The position numbers and the translations under genes were made by a program. Positions 19,661 through 29,337 of a DNA stretch of 64,000 nt are shown in pieces; position 1 is the stretch's first letter, and every line of letters starts with the position of its first letter. The DNA comes from JAMXLO01 sp963850535 (lineage in GTDB: Bacteria; Pseudomonadota; Alphaproteobacteria; Acetobacterales; Acetobacteraceae), in contig CAWKMC010000060.1 in the NCBI GenBank assembly GCA_963850535.1, positions 37,772 through 101,771 on the forward strand, written 5' to 3'. The notes below the pieces were generated by a model. That model saw only the letters and a program-made list of their open reading frames with translations. It was not told where the DNA came from and searched no databases.

Positions 19661-20641
19661 TCAAAGCGCATTCAGCGCGTCCACCACCTTGCGGTCCAGC
19701 ACAATTCCCTCGCGCCGGCGCTGCTCGCGTTCCCGGGCCGCGCGCTCCGACGGAATGCGGATTTCCTCGACACCGGGCTGCCTTGGCGTCGCCTTGATAC
19801 GCGCGACCAGCTCGGCCATCCGCACGGGAAAATCCTGCACCAGCATCGCGGGATCGATAGCGATAAACAGGAAGCCATAGTCCTGCGGCGCTGCGCCGGC
19901 CAGCAATCCCAGCGCCTGGATGGCGAACGACAGGCCATAGCCCTTATGGCCGCCAAACGCCGTGACACTGCCGTCATGCGCCACCGCGCCGGCATCGCAC
20001 GTGGGATTGCCATCGGCGTCGAACCCAACGCCCTCCGGCAACGCTTCGCCCAGGCGCGCCATCAGCAGCACCTCGCCCCACATCAGCGACGCGGTGCCGA
20101 TGTCGTAGATCACCGGACCATTGCTCGAAGGAAAACCGATGCTGATCGGGTTGGTGCCAAGTGCAGGTCTGCGGCCCCCAGGTGGCAAGACGTGCGGCTT
20201 GGCGCTGGCGGTATGGATGCCGACCAGGCCAGCCCGCACCATAAGTTCCACGTAATACGCATTGCGGCCGCTGTAGAAGCTGTTATGCACCCCAACAACA
20301 GCGATGCCGCTGGCCAGCGCCTTGGAGATAGCGATCGCGGCACCGCGATACGCCGCGACATAGCCAACCTTGTTGCCGCCATCGACCAGCGCAGATACCG
20401 GCGTCTCACGCACCACGCGAACCGCCGTCCGCGGCCTGCTGGTCTTCTCATCTTCGGCGATCGCCAGGATCCGCGGCAGACTGGCGAAGCGATAGCCGCA
20501 CAGCGCATTGTCGATCAGTTGGTCGGTGATGATCGCCGCCTCATCGGCCGGGTACCCGATGCGCTGCAGCGCCGCCTCACCCAGCGCGCGTGCCTCCGCA
20601 ACACTGAGGCGAACGCCATCGGGTCGGTCTGCATCCAGCAT
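19661..20641 (-). CDS. Ldh_2-family malate/L-lactate/sulfolactate dehydrogenase-type oxidoreductase
   Basis: Second, intact member of the Ldh_2 fold in this window (326 residues). Landmarks are LSVAEARALGEAALQRIGYPA at the N-terminus, VGVHNSFYSGRNAYYVEL (where family members carry the catalytic histidine), RPALGTNPISIGFP and FGGHKGYGLSFAIQALG. It uses NAD(P) to interconvert a 2-hydroxyacid and a 2-oxoacid. Its start overlaps the stop of the upstream enoyl-CoA hydratase gene (ATGA-type), so the two are translationally coupled. It differs clearly from the copy at 14689-15740, so the two are not recent duplicates. Confidence 0.88.
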   Translation of the reverse strand: MLDADRPDGVRLSVAEARALGEAALQRIGYPADEAAIITDQLIDNALCGYRFASLPRILAIAEDEKTSRPRTAVRVVRETPVSALVDGGNKVGYVAAYRGAAIAISKALASGIAVVGVHNSFYSGRNAYYVELMVRAGLVGIHTASAKPHVLPPGGRRPALGTNPISIGFPSSNGPVIYDIGTASLMWGEVLLMARLGEALPEGVGFDADGNPTCDAGAVAHDGSVTAFGGHKGYGLSFAIQALGLLAGAAPQDYGFLFIAIDPAMLVQDFPVRMAELVARIKATPRQPGVEEIRIPSERAAREREQRRREGIVLDRKVVDALNAL

Positions 20642-21429
20642 CAGCGTCCCTTGAACGGAGCGGGTGGCCGCTTCTCGGTGAACGCGCGCGCCGATTCACG
20701 AAAATCCTCTGTCAGATGCAGTTTGGCCAGGTTCACCTGCAACAGCACCTCGCGGGATAACTGCTCGAGGTAAGAGCGTCGCGCGCGGATGGTGGAGCGC
20801 ACACCAAGCGGCGGATTCTTCGCCACTTCCGCCGCCAGCGCGCGTGCCGTCGCCATCAGTTCACCCGGTGGCGCGACGCGCTCGATAACGTTCGCGGCGC
20901 GTGCCTCCTCGGCGGTGAAGAAACGTCCGGTCAACGCGACTTCGCTCGCAAGCGCGCCGCCGCCACGGAAATTCAGCAGCGCCCAGTATTTCGCGCCGGA
21001 CAGTCCGCGCGGCGTTTCGGTCACCTGGAATTTCGTGCCCGCCTCGGCGACGATCAGGTCGCACTCCAGCATCAGACCGAGAGCCAGTCCCAGCACGTAG
21101 CCGTGCACCGCCGCCAATACCGGCTTCCAATTCACGGTGCGCAGCAGCAGGTCGTGGCTGGAGGCATCCGGCGCCTGTGCGCCACCATAACGCTCGAACT
21201 CCTCGCGGGAGCGCAACTGGCGCTGACGCACATCCGCACCGCTGGAGAATGCACGCCCGCGACCACACAAGATGGCGATGCGCGCCTCGTCGTCAGTGTC
21301 GAAGCGCTGCAACGCGGCGGCAATCTGCCGTACCATGTCGTCGTTCACCGCATTCAGCTTGTCCGGCCAATTCAGCGTGATCGTGGCGATGTGCTCGCCG
21401 CACTCATATTCGACCATCTGCTCGGACAT
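20641..21429 (-). CDS. Enoyl-CoA hydratase/isomerase family protein
   Basis: Crotonase-fold enzyme of 262 residues. The first oxyanion-hole segment is CGRGRAFSSGADVRQ. The region usually holding the second oxyanion glycine and catalytic glutamates reads VLGLALGLMLECDLIVAEAG, followed by ALTGRFFTAEEARAANVIERV. Members hydrate or isomerise enoyl-CoA, or carry out related CoA chemistry. It is the first gene of the minus-strand operon ending at 16881 and overlaps the following dehydrogenase gene by one base. A divergent promoter region of about 175 bases separates it from the aldo-keto reductase. Confidence 0.9.
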   Translation of the reverse strand: MSEQMVEYECGEHIATITLNWPDKLNAVNDDMVRQIAAALQRFDTDDEARIAILCGRGRAFSSGADVRQRQLRSREEFERYGGAQAPDASSHDLLLRTVNWKPVLAAVHGYVLGLALGLMLECDLIVAEAGTKFQVTETPRGLSGAKYWALLNFRGGGALASEVALTGRFFTAEEARAANVIERVAPPGELMATARALAAEVAKNPPLGVRSTIRARRSYLEQLSREVLLQVNLAKLHLTEDFRESARAFTEKRPPAPFKGR

Positions 21430-21604
21430 CGGCCGCTCCTTCCCGTGGCCGTCGATTGTGCACTACCAGGGACACACGTCCAGCGAGGCGGCGTGGTCAC
21501 CCCTGTCTGCCCAGGCGGAGCAATGAGCGCGATCGCCTCAGGACGGATGTGCATCCATGGTTTCCATGTATATTGCTGCTCACCAACGTCAGGAGTGCGC
21601 TGAG

Positions 21605-22552
21605 ATGCAGAAACGCAGGCTGGGCCGATCCGATATCGAACTGCCGCCAATCATGTTCGGTGGCAACGTGTTCGGTTGGACCGCCGATGAGGCAACATCG
21701 TTCAAGCTGCTGGATGCCTGCATCGCAGCCGGGATCAACGCGATCGACACCGCCGATGTGTACTCGGTCTGGGCGCGCGGCCATCAGGGGGGCGAGTCAG
21801 AGGCGGTGATCGGCAAATGGCTGAAGCGCCGCGGCAAGCGTGATGACGTGATCATCGCCACCAAGGTCGGTGCCCCAATGGGCTCGGGCGACAAGGGGCT
21901 ATCACGCGACTGGATCATGAAGGAATGCGATGCGTCGCTGAAGCGGCTGCAGACCGACGTGATCGACCTCTATCAGGCACATCGTGACGATCCCGACACA
22001 CCGCAGGAAGAGACGGCGCAGGCGTTCGCCGATCTGATCAAGCAAGGCAAGGTGCGGGCAATCGGCGCGTCCAACTTCACCGCGGCCCGACTGAAATCGG
22101 CGCTCGAGGTCAGCAAGGCGCACAACCTGCCACGCTATAAATCGCTCCAGCCGCTGTACAACCTGGTCGAGCGTCCAGCATTTGAAACGGAGCTCGAGCC
22201 GCTCTGCCAGTCGGAACAACTCGGTGTCATCAACTACTACGCGCTCGCCGCGGGCTTCCTGACGGGCAAATACCGGTCCGAGGCCGACCTGAACAAGAGT
22301 CCCGCGGGGGCGGGGTGAAGAAGTATCTCAGCGGACCCGGCCAGCGCGTACTGCAGTCACTCGACAATGTGGCCGCTGCACATAAGGCCACTCCGGCGCA
22401 GGTGGCTCTGGCATGGCTCATTGCGCGCCCCTCGGTCACTGCGCCGATTGCCAGTGCAACCAATGTGGAACAGCTGCAGGACATCGGTACAGGCTGTCCA
22501 GCTGAAGCTCACCGCGAAGGACATCGATGCGTTGAATACCGCCAGCGCTTAG
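21605..22552 (+). pseudogene. Aldo/keto reductase, two frameshifts
   Basis: NADPH-dependent (alpha/beta)8-barrel reductase of the YajO/AKR11-13-like group. The catalytic set is visible: Asp/Tyr in AIDTADVYSVW, Lys in IIATKVGAPMG and His in DLYQAHRDDPDTP. The NADPH-binding C-terminus is split: the frame breaks near 22303-22315 in a G-run (after DLNKSP), continues as KKYLSGPGQRVLQSLD ... ARPSVTAPIASATNVEQLQ, and breaks again near 22490 before LKLTAKDIDALNTASA. A homopolymer break suggests sequencing error. The ATG at 21605 is chosen as the family start (MQKRRLGRSDIELPP). Confidence 0.87.
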
Positions 22553-22554
22553 AC

Positions 22555-24105
22555 CTATTCATTGGACTGCATGACTTCCGGCGCAGGCCGATGGCGCGGG
22601 CCACGCATCAGCAACAGCAACAGCAACGCGGGCATCGTGGTGAAGATCATGAGCACGTAGTCGTTGATGTACGCGATGACCTGCGCCTGGTGATTGACCA
22701 TCTGGTCAAGCATCGCGGCACCGTGGCGGCTGGTCGGATCTATCACGTCGCGCGTTGCACTCAGCGCCTGTAGCGCGCGATTGAAGGGATTGACCGAGGC
22801 GCCGATGACCTCGTGCAGGGCCTGCGCATTGTGCGCCAGCAGCGATGTGGTCACCGAAACACCGATCGCCGCGCCGATGTTGCGCCCAAGGCTGAACAGT
22901 GCCGCCCCTTCGGTGCGCAGAGAAGGCGCGAGCGTAGCGAAGGCCAGTACCTGCAGCGGGGTGAAGACCAGGCCTAGGCCGGCCCCCTGCACGGCAATCG
23001 TGATGATCAGTTCGTGCTCGGACACGTCAGGCGTCCAGCCGGTCATCACCCAGAAAGACCAGCATTGCAGCACCAGGCCGATCGCCACCAGCCAGCGTAA
23101 ATCAACCCATGTCACCAGACGTCCGCACAATACAATGGTGACCAGGTTGCCGATGCCGCGCGGCGCCATCAGCAGCCCTGCCGTGGCGACGGGATAGTTG
23201 CCCAGCGTCTGCAGCCACGGCGCCATGAGAGCGATCGAAGATACCAGCAAGGTGCCAACCGCGAACATCAGCACAAGCCCGGCAGAGAAGTTCAGATCAC
23301 GAAACAGAACCGGCCGGATAAGCGGACGCGGTGCCCAGGCCATGTGCACCAGGAACAGGTAGATGCCCAGACCGGCGAGTACAGCCTCGACGATGATTTC
23401 ACGCGAGGTGAACCAGTCCTGGTTATTGCCGCGGTCCAGCATCATCTGCAACGCGCCGATGCCGGTACTGAGCACGAAGAAGCCCAACCAGTCGAAGCGC
23501 AGCCGATGCTCGCCCTCGGCTTCGTGCATGAACAGCATCAGACCAATTGCGGCAAGGATGCCGAACGGCAGGTTGATGTAGAACACATAGCGCCAGTTGT
23601 ACATCTCGGTCAGATAGCCGCCGAGTGTCGGTCCCATGATCGGACCGATCATGACGCCCATGCCCCACACGGCCATAGCGAAGCCGCGTCGTTCCACCGG
23701 GTAGATGTCGAACAATATCGCCTGAGACAGCGGCACCAGCGCCGCGCTGCAGATGCCCTGCATCAGGCGGAACAGCACGATCTGCTGCAGCGACTGCGCC
23801 GCACCGCACAGCATCGAGGTGATGGTGAAGCCGATGATGCAGATTACGAAAAGCCGCTTGCGGCCGAAGCGCGCAGCCAGCCAGCCGACCGGCGCTGTCA
23901 TGATCGCGGCAGCAGTGATGTAGGCGGTAAGAACCCAGGTGATCTCGTCGTAGCTCGCCGAGAAACTGCCCTGCATGTAGGGCAGTGCCACATTGGCGAT
24001 AGTCTGATCCAGCGATTGCAGCAGCGTGGCGCAGATGATGCACGCAGTGATCATGCCGCGATGCGGGGTGCTCTCCAGCAGCGTGGCGGCGCCGGCAACG
24101 GCCAT
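22555..24105 (-). CDS. DHA2-family (EmrB/QacA type) drug-proton antiporter
   Basis: Fourteen-helix major-facilitator exporter. The helix-1 motif LLQSLDQTIANVALPYMQG is typical of EmrB/QacA proteins; the loop 2-3 motif is GWLAARFGRKRLFV, and helix 5 (motif C) has GWGVMIGPIMGPTLGGYL-like residues (MGVMIGPIMGPTLGG). Such pumps expel toxic compounds, usually with an EmrA-type adaptor, which is not found here. The start at 24105 (MAVAGAATLLES) is preferred; an upstream in-frame extension to 24162 looks non-coding. It lies 78 bases downstream of the hybrid histidine kinase gene on the same strand, which might control it. It converges with the aldo-keto reductase. Confidence 0.9.
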   Translation of the reverse strand: MAVAGAATLLESTPHRGMITACIICATLLQSLDQTIANVALPYMQGSFSASYDEITWVLTAYITAAAIMTAPVGWLAARFGRKRLFVICIIGFTITSMLCGAAQSLQQIVLFRLMQGICSAALVPLSQAILFDIYPVERRGFAMAVWGMGVMIGPIMGPTLGGYLTEMYNWRYVFYINLPFGILAAIGLMLFMHEAEGEHRLRFDWLGFFVLSTGIGALQMMLDRGNNQDWFTSREIIVEAVLAGLGIYLFLVHMAWAPRPLIRPVLFRDLNFSAGLVLMFAVGTLLVSSIALMAPWLQTLGNYPVATAGLLMAPRGIGNLVTIVLCGRLVTWVDLRWLVAIGLVLQCWSFWVMTGWTPDVSEHELIITIAVQGAGLGLVFTPLQVLAFATLAPSLRTEGAALFSLGRNIGAAIGVSVTTSLLAHNAQALHEVIGASVNPFNRALQALSATRDVIDPTSRHGAAMLDQMVNHQAQVIAYINDYVLMIFTTMPALLLLLLMRGPRHRPAPEVMQSNE

Positions 24106-24183
24106 TGAACTCGGCGTTCTCTCCCTGACCGCGATCCTGTGCGATCGGACCAAGAGGATCAAGCCAATCCTGGCCGGGAAGGC

Positions 24184-26118
24184 TCAGCGTTCGACGATGA
24201 TCGCCTTGATCCTGGACGCAAGCCGGTCCATCGGAAACGGCTTAGTCAGCACATGCATGCCGGGCTCCAGGGGGGCCCTGCCGATCGCGGCATTCTCGGC
24301 ATAGCCGGTGATGAACAGCACCTTCAGTCCCGGACGAGCCTCTCGCGCCACATCGACCATCTGGCGCCCGTTCATGCCTCCCGGCAGGCCGACATCGGTA
24401 ATCAGCAGATCGATCCGCACATCGGAGCGCAGCACCTTGAGCGCTGATACGCTCTCGGCGGCTTCGATGGCCGAATACCCCAGATCTTCCAGAACCTCGG
24501 TGACCAGCATACGAATAGTTGGTTCGTCATCGACGATAAGGACGGTCTCGCCCGTGCCGGCGCGCGGCGCGTGCTCGAGATTCGGCTGCACGTCCTCGTC
24601 CTCGGGTTCAGCGCCATGGCGCGGAACGTAAAGCCGAACCGTCGTCCCGTGGTCGATTTCCGAGTACAGGCGCACTTGCCCGCCCGACTGCTTGGCAAAA
24701 CCGTAAACCATGGACAGGCCTAGCCCCGTACCATGGCCGACCGACTTGGTGGTGAAGAACGGATCGAATGCGCGCGCCAGAATATCAGGGGGCATTCCTG
24801 TTCCCGTGTCAGTGACGCAGATCGCGACATACTGACCGGGCTGCATGTCGCGATCACGCGCACCACGCTCATCGATCCACGTATTGGCCGTTTCGATCGT
24901 TAGTCGCCCCCCCCGGGGCATGGCGTCCCGGGCATTGATGCAGAGGTTCAACAAGGCACTCTCAAGCTGATTGGGATCGCACAAAGTGGGCCACAGTCCG
25001 ATGGCGAGCACGGTCTCTACCTTGATCGAAGGTCCCACCGTGCGCTGCACCAAATCCTCCATGGTGGCGATCAGCCTGTTGGCATTGGTCGGCTTCGGAT
25101 CCAGCGTCTGACGGCGGGCGAACGCAAGCAGTCGGTGAGTCAGCGCGGCAGCACGCGACGTCGCCCCCTGTGCGCTGGTGATATAGCGATCAAGATCGCC
25201 GATGCGGCCCTGGGCGAGGCGTGCGCGCAGCAATTCCAGGCTGCCCGATATCCCGGTGAGCAGATTGTTGAAGTCATGCGCGAGGCCGCCGGTCAGTTGA
25301 CCGACCGCCTCCATCTTCTGTGCCTGGAATAGTTGCTCGCGCGAATGTTCCAGTTGCAGTTGCGCCTCGCGCCGCTCGGTAAGATCGCGCGTCACTTTGG
25401 CGAAACCGATAATCTCCCCCTGCCCATCGCGAACCGCATCGAGCACGACACTGGCCCAAAATCGCGTGCCATCCTTTCGCACCCGCCAACCTTCCGCTTC
25501 ATAGCGTCCTTCGCGGCGGGCCCTCTCAAGGGCATTCCATGGCAAACGGACGTCCAGGTCTTCCGGGGTGTAAAAGCGCGAAAAATGCGCGCCCAGAATC
25601 TCGGCTTCGCTGTAGCCCTTGATCCGTGCCGCACCGGTGTTCCAGTTGGTGACGTGACCCCCGGGATCGAGCATGAAGATGGCGTAGTCGGTGACACCCT
25701 GCACCAGCAGACGAAAACGCCGTTCGGTTTCCAGCGCCGCCAGTTGCGCGTTTCGCTGCTCAGTCATGTCGCGGGTGATCTTGGCGAAACCGACGAGTTT
25801 ACCGCCATCGAAGATCGGATCGATCACCACGGCCGCCCAGAAACGCATGCCGTCCTTGCGCATGCGCCATGCCTCGGTAGTGAACCGGCCGTTCTCTGCG
25901 GCCTGCCTCAACGCGTGCTTGGGAATGCCGGCGGCACGATCCTCTTCGGTGTAGAAACGCGAGAAGTGTTGGCCGATAATCTCTTGAGCAGTGTAGCCCT
26001 TGACGCGCTCTGCTCCCGGATTCCAGCTGACCACGTAGCCTTCCGTGTCGAGCATACAAATAGCGTAATCGACCACACTGCGAATCAGCAGCTCATGCAG
26101 ATCAGTCGTTGATGACAC
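24184..26118 (-). CDS. PAS-PAS hybrid histidine kinase with C-terminal receiver
   Basis: Cytosolic sensor kinase of 644 residues with no membrane segment. Domains in order: two similar PAS domains (about 10-120 and 135-250; repeated motifs FSRFYTEEDRAAG and FSRFYTPEDLDV), a HisKA helix with the phospho-accepting histidine in GGLAHDFNNLLTG (about 280), a HATPase domain (N box LLNLCINARDAM, G boxes DTGTGMPP and GHGTGLGLSMVYGF), and a receiver (LIVDDEPTIRML, phospho-Asp in LLITDVGLPGG, Lys in LTKPFPMDR). The GTG start at 26118 has GGAG eight bases ahead. It may sense redox, light or oxygen through the PAS pair. No DNA-binding partner is adjacent. Confidence 0.92.
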   Translation of the reverse strand: MSSTTDLHELLIRSVVDYAICMLDTEGYVVSWNPGAERVKGYTAQEIIGQHFSRFYTEEDRAAGIPKHALRQAAENGRFTTEAWRMRKDGMRFWAAVVIDPIFDGGKLVGFAKITRDMTEQRNAQLAALETERRFRLLVQGVTDYAIFMLDPGGHVTNWNTGAARIKGYSEAEILGAHFSRFYTPEDLDVRLPWNALERARREGRYEAEGWRVRKDGTRFWASVVLDAVRDGQGEIIGFAKVTRDLTERREAQLQLEHSREQLFQAQKMEAVGQLTGGLAHDFNNLLTGISGSLELLRARLAQGRIGDLDRYITSAQGATSRAAALTHRLLAFARRQTLDPKPTNANRLIATMEDLVQRTVGPSIKVETVLAIGLWPTLCDPNQLESALLNLCINARDAMPRGGRLTIETANTWIDERGARDRDMQPGQYVAICVTDTGTGMPPDILARAFDPFFTTKSVGHGTGLGLSMVYGFAKQSGGQVRLYSEIDHGTTVRLYVPRHGAEPEDEDVQPNLEHAPRAGTGETVLIVDDEPTIRMLVTEVLEDLGYSAIEAAESVSALKVLRSDVRIDLLITDVGLPGGMNGRQMVDVAREARPGLKVLFITGYAENAAIGRAPLEPGMHVLTKPFPMDRLASRIKAIIVER

Positions 26119-26345
26119 CCAACGCTCCAGTCACGCTCGAAATTCGTCGCGGTCGATCGGCATTCATGCGCCCGACCCCAAGCCATGTCTGCGTCCTGAT
26201 GCGACGGCTCCGCTGAACTTGCAACAACCCGGCTTCACTCCTGTGTGAGACGGCGGGGTCCGTGGCCCGGGGCGGAGCCGCCGCCCGCATCAGATTGACG
26301 TCATACCCGCCCGCCCGTAGGGTGCGCCCCGCCGGGAGCAACCGG

Positions 26346-26402
26346 CCCTCGTGATTTGTCCGGCCGGATTGCGGCGAGGTGAAACAAGCGCGCTAAAGAG
26401 GC
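26346..26402 (+). ncRNA. SAM-II-type riboswitch upstream of metZ
   Basis: The segment matches the alphaproteobacterial metA/SAM-II motif as I remember it. A P1 stem CCTCG (26347-26351) pairs with CGAGG (26374-26378). The loop carries the hallmark GATTTG (26352-26357), then CCGGATTGC. This is followed by GAAACAA and the conserved tail GCTAAAGAGG (26392-26401), which would form the pseudoknot and also contains a Shine-Dalgarno-like AAAGAGG. SAM binding normally lowers expression of sulfur-amino-acid genes by hiding the ribosome site. It stands 50 bases before the GTG start of metZ, a fitting target. A covariance-model scan was not run. Confidence 0.75.
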
Positions 26403-26450
26403 CAGCGACAGCCCCACAGGGGCCTAGCTGCTCCAACGGTCGGGCCAACA

Positions 26451-27676
26451 GTGCGAAGGGCCCAGACAGTGACCAACTCTCCTCAGTATCGGACCGCAAC
26501 GCGCTTGGTGCACGGCGGCATTCAGCGCAGCCAGTTCGGCGAGACGGCCGAAGCGTTGTACCTGACGTCGGGCTACGTCTATGACGATGCCGAACAGGCC
26601 GAAGCAACGTTTACCGGCAGTATCGATCATTACCAATACTCGCGCTTCGCCAATCCGACGATCTCCATGCTCGAAGAGCGTCTTTGCCTGATCGAGGGCG
26701 CGGAGGCCTGTCGCACCACCGCCACCGGAATGGCCGCGGTGAACGCTGCACTGCTCGCGCATCTCAAGGCCGGCGATCGCGTGGTAGCGTCGCGCGCGCT
26801 GTTCGGCTCCTGCCATTGGATCGTCTCCACGCTGCTGCCGAAGTTCGGCATCGCCACAGAATTTGTCGATTGCGCCGATCTGGCGCAGTGGCGTGCGGCC
26901 TTGTCACGACCGACACAGCTCGTGCTGCTGGAGACGCCGTCCAATCCGATGCTGGAGCTGGTCGATCTGCATGCTGTGTGCGAGCTGGCGCATGCCGCCG
27001 GAGCGATTGTGGTGGTGGACAACGTGTTCGCCACGCCGCTGCTGCAGCAACCGTTGAAGTTCGGCGCCGACGTGGTGGTGTATTCCTGTACCAAGCACAT
27101 CGACGGCCAGGGCCGCGTGCTTGGGCGGCGCCGTGCTGGGCAATCGCAAGTGGGTCACGGAAATCGCTGCAGCCGTTCATTCGCAATACCGGCCCGGCGA
27201 TGTCGCCGTTCAACGCCTGGGTGCTGCTGAAGGGGCTCGAGACCCTGTCGCTGCGGGTCCATGAAGCGTGCCGGATGGCGGCCGCGTTGGCGGACTTCCT
27301 GGCCGCCCGGCCCGAGGTGACACGGGTGTGGTTTCCAACGCGCGCCGACCATCCCCAGCAGGCATTGGCGGCGAAGCAAATGACGGCCGGAGGCACGGTG
27401 GTCACCTTCGAGTTGGCCGGCGGCAAGGATGCGGCGTTCCGCGCGATGAACGCATTCCGCCTGATCGCGGTATCGAACAACCTGGGCGACACCAAATCCC
27501 TGGTCACGCATCCGGCGACCACGACGCACATGCGGATCGGCGCGGAGGAACGGGCTAAACTGGGCATCACCGATGGTGTGCTTCGATTGTCGGTCGGTCT
27601 GGAGGATGTCAAGGATCTGAGAGACGATCTGGCGCAGGCGCTGGCAGCACCCATAACTGCCAGGGCAGCCGAGTAG
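26451..27676 (+). pseudogene. metZ: O-succinylhomoserine sulfhydrylase, two frameshifts
   Basis: Cys/Met-metabolism PLP enzyme that makes homocysteine from O-succinylhomoserine and sulfide. Signatures are RLVHGGIQRSQFGET, YQYSRFANPTISMLEERL, LLETPSNPMLELVDL, VVVDNVFATPLLQQP and the PLP lysine in VVVYSCTKHIDGQGR. The frame breaks near 27122 (before GGAVLGNRKWVTE) and near 27162 (before SLQPFIRNTGPAMSPFNAW), then is intact to 27676. The start is the GTG at 26451 or the one at 26469. Two indels within 40 bases in an important biosynthetic gene point to assembly error. The SAM-II riboswitch just upstream supports the identification. Confidence 0.9.
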
Positions 27677-27749
27677 CCGCACCGACAAGCGCGGCATTAG
27701 CGCCTCGTTAGGCTTTATGCGGCAAACGAGAGGTTTGGTTTCCGCTTGA

Positions 27750-28760
27750 ATGGTTGCGGTGACGAAGTCTCACTCTGCCCGACCGGTTTTTTCAATTGTG
27801 GTGCCCGCCTTCAATGAAGAGCGGAACCTGCCTCTGTTGCACGCGCGCATCGCCGCGGTCATGCAAAGCCTTGGCGAACAATGGGAGCTGGTGTTCGTCA
27901 ATGACGGCAGCCGCGACAGCACCTTGGAGGTGATGCACGAGCTGCGCGATTACGATCGCCACGTTGCAATCGTGAACCTGTCGCGCAACTTCGGCAAGGA
28001 GATCGCGACCACCGCCGGTCTGGACCACGCGCGCGGCGAAGCGGTGATCGTCACCGATGCCGACCTGCAGGACCCGCCCGAGCTGATACCGGAGCTGATC
28101 GCCGCCTGGCGGCGAGGCTTCGATACCGTCTACGCCCAGCGCTGCCAGCGCCACGGCGAGACGTGGCTGAAGCGTGCCAGCGCGACCGCATTCTATCGCA
28201 TCCTGCGACGCTCGACCTCCGTGCCGATTCCGCCGGACACAGGTGATTTCCGTCTGATGAGCCGCCGGGTCGTGCACGCCTTGTCTCGGGTTCGCGAGCG
28301 CCATCGGTTCATGAAAGGACTGTTCGCTTGGGTCGGTTACTCCAGCTGCGCAATAAGCTACGACCGGCAGCCGCGACACTCGGGTCACACAGCGTGGTCG
28401 TATTGGAAGCTGTGGAATCTGGCGGTCGAAGGGATCACCAGCTTCACAACCCTGCCTTTGCGGGCGGCAACCTATCTCGGGCTGCTGGTCGGACTGGGGT
28501 CCATTGTATTTCTGCTGCAGCTTCTGGTCCGCACGCTGGTATTTGGCAACGAGGTGCCGGGCTATCCGAGCCTGATGGCTGTCGTCTTGTTTCTCGGCTC
28601 GGCACAGCTGGTGACGCTCGGGATCATCGGTGAATATCTTGGCCGAGTGTTCGATGAGGTAAAGCACCGACCGCTCTATTTGTTGGAGCACTACCTGCCG
28701 AGCCGGGGGGACACTGGACAAGTGGCCGCCGCTCGCCTTGAATTGGTCGCATCCAACTGA
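27750..28760 (+). CDS. Polyprenyl-phosphate glycosyltransferase, family 2 (GtrB/DPM1-like)
   Basis: Membrane glycosyltransferase that moves a sugar from a nucleotide sugar to a lipid carrier. The GT-A fold is seen in the first 220 residues: VVPAFNEERNLPLLH, NDGSRDSTLEVM and the metal motif VTDADLQDPPELIPEL. Two C-terminal transmembrane helices follow (YLGLLVGLGSIVFLLQLLV and LMAVVLFLGSAQLVTLGIIG), ending in the family tail GEYLGRVFDEVKHRPLYLLE. It belongs to the group that supplies undecaprenyl- or dolichyl-linked hexose for surface modification. It follows metZ by 73 bases and precedes apaG by 12. Confidence 0.9.
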   Translation: MVAVTKSHSARPVFSIVVPAFNEERNLPLLHARIAAVMQSLGEQWELVFVNDGSRDSTLEVMHELRDYDRHVAIVNLSRNFGKEIATTAGLDHARGEAVIVTDADLQDPPELIPELIAAWRRGFDTVYAQRCQRHGETWLKRASATAFYRILRRSTSVPIPPDTGDFRLMSRRVVHALSRVRERHRFMKGLFAWVGYSSCAISYDRQPRHSGHTAWSYWKLWNLAVEGITSFTTLPLRAATYLGLLVGLGSIVFLLQLLVRTLVFGNEVPGYPSLMAVVLFLGSAQLVTLGIIGEYLGRVFDEVKHRPLYLLEHYLPSRGDTGQVAAARLELVASN

Positions 28761-28772
28761 CTTGGTCGCGCC

Positions 28773-29177
28773 ATGGCGGAAGGCTATTCGAAAGTCACGC
28801 GCAATGTCCGCGTGACAGTGCGTTCGTTTTATCTCGAGGATCAGTCGCAACCGGACGAGGGCCACTACGTCTGGGCCTATCGCGTAAAGATTGAAAACGA
28901 AGGTCGCGAACCGGTGCAGTTGTTGCGCCGGACGTGGCAGATCACGGACGCGCGCGGCCGAACGCAGCACGTGAACGGCGCCGGCGTGGTTGGCGAACAG
29001 CCACTGCTCGAACCTGGCGAAAGCTTCGAGTATACCTCCGGCACGCCGCTCGACACACCGTCCGGCTTCATGGTCGGCGCCTACCACATGGTCATACCGT
29101 CGTCGGGCGAGAATTTCGACGTGGCCATTCCGGCCTTCAGTCTGGACAGCCCTCACCAGAGCGGCAGGGTGCACTAG
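28773..29177 (+). CDS. apaG: ApaG-domain protein
   Basis: Small beta-sandwich protein (DUF525) of 134 residues. The family core is clear: VTVRSFYLEDQSQPDEGHYV, AYRVKIENEGREPVQLLRR, the glycine-rich GAGVVGEQPLLEPGESFEYT and YHMVIPSSGENFDVAIPAFSL. In enterobacteria apaG is associated with cobalt/magnesium efflux and with Ap4A hydrolase; the molecular activity is not settled. In alphaproteobacteria it is often next to metZ, as here. Confidence 0.93.
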   Translation: MAEGYSKVTRNVRVTVRSFYLEDQSQPDEGHYVWAYRVKIENEGREPVQLLRRTWQITDARGRTQHVNGAGVVGEQPLLEPGESFEYTSGTPLDTPSGFMVGAYHMVIPSSGENFDVAIPAFSLDSPHQSGRVH

Positions 29178-29337
29178 CGCGATGACCGGGGGCGGGACCG
29201 CCAGCGGTCTGCATCACGCGACCAGATTATGCGCAATTCGCTCACGGGGTTGTGCCTTCGGCTGAGCGGTTTATATCCCGACTGGCGCGCTCGGAGATTG
29301 CGCGGCAATCCCATCACCGTCCGGGAGGAATTTAGCG

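Noticed and set aside
27792..29174. 460-codon minus-strand frame
   Set aside because: Spans the complement of the glycosyltransferase and apaG genes; low-complexity composition.
29178..29337. Riboswitch or THF-type motif ahead of folE
   Set aside because: I saw no recognisable conserved elements in these 160 bases beyond the Shine-Dalgarno.
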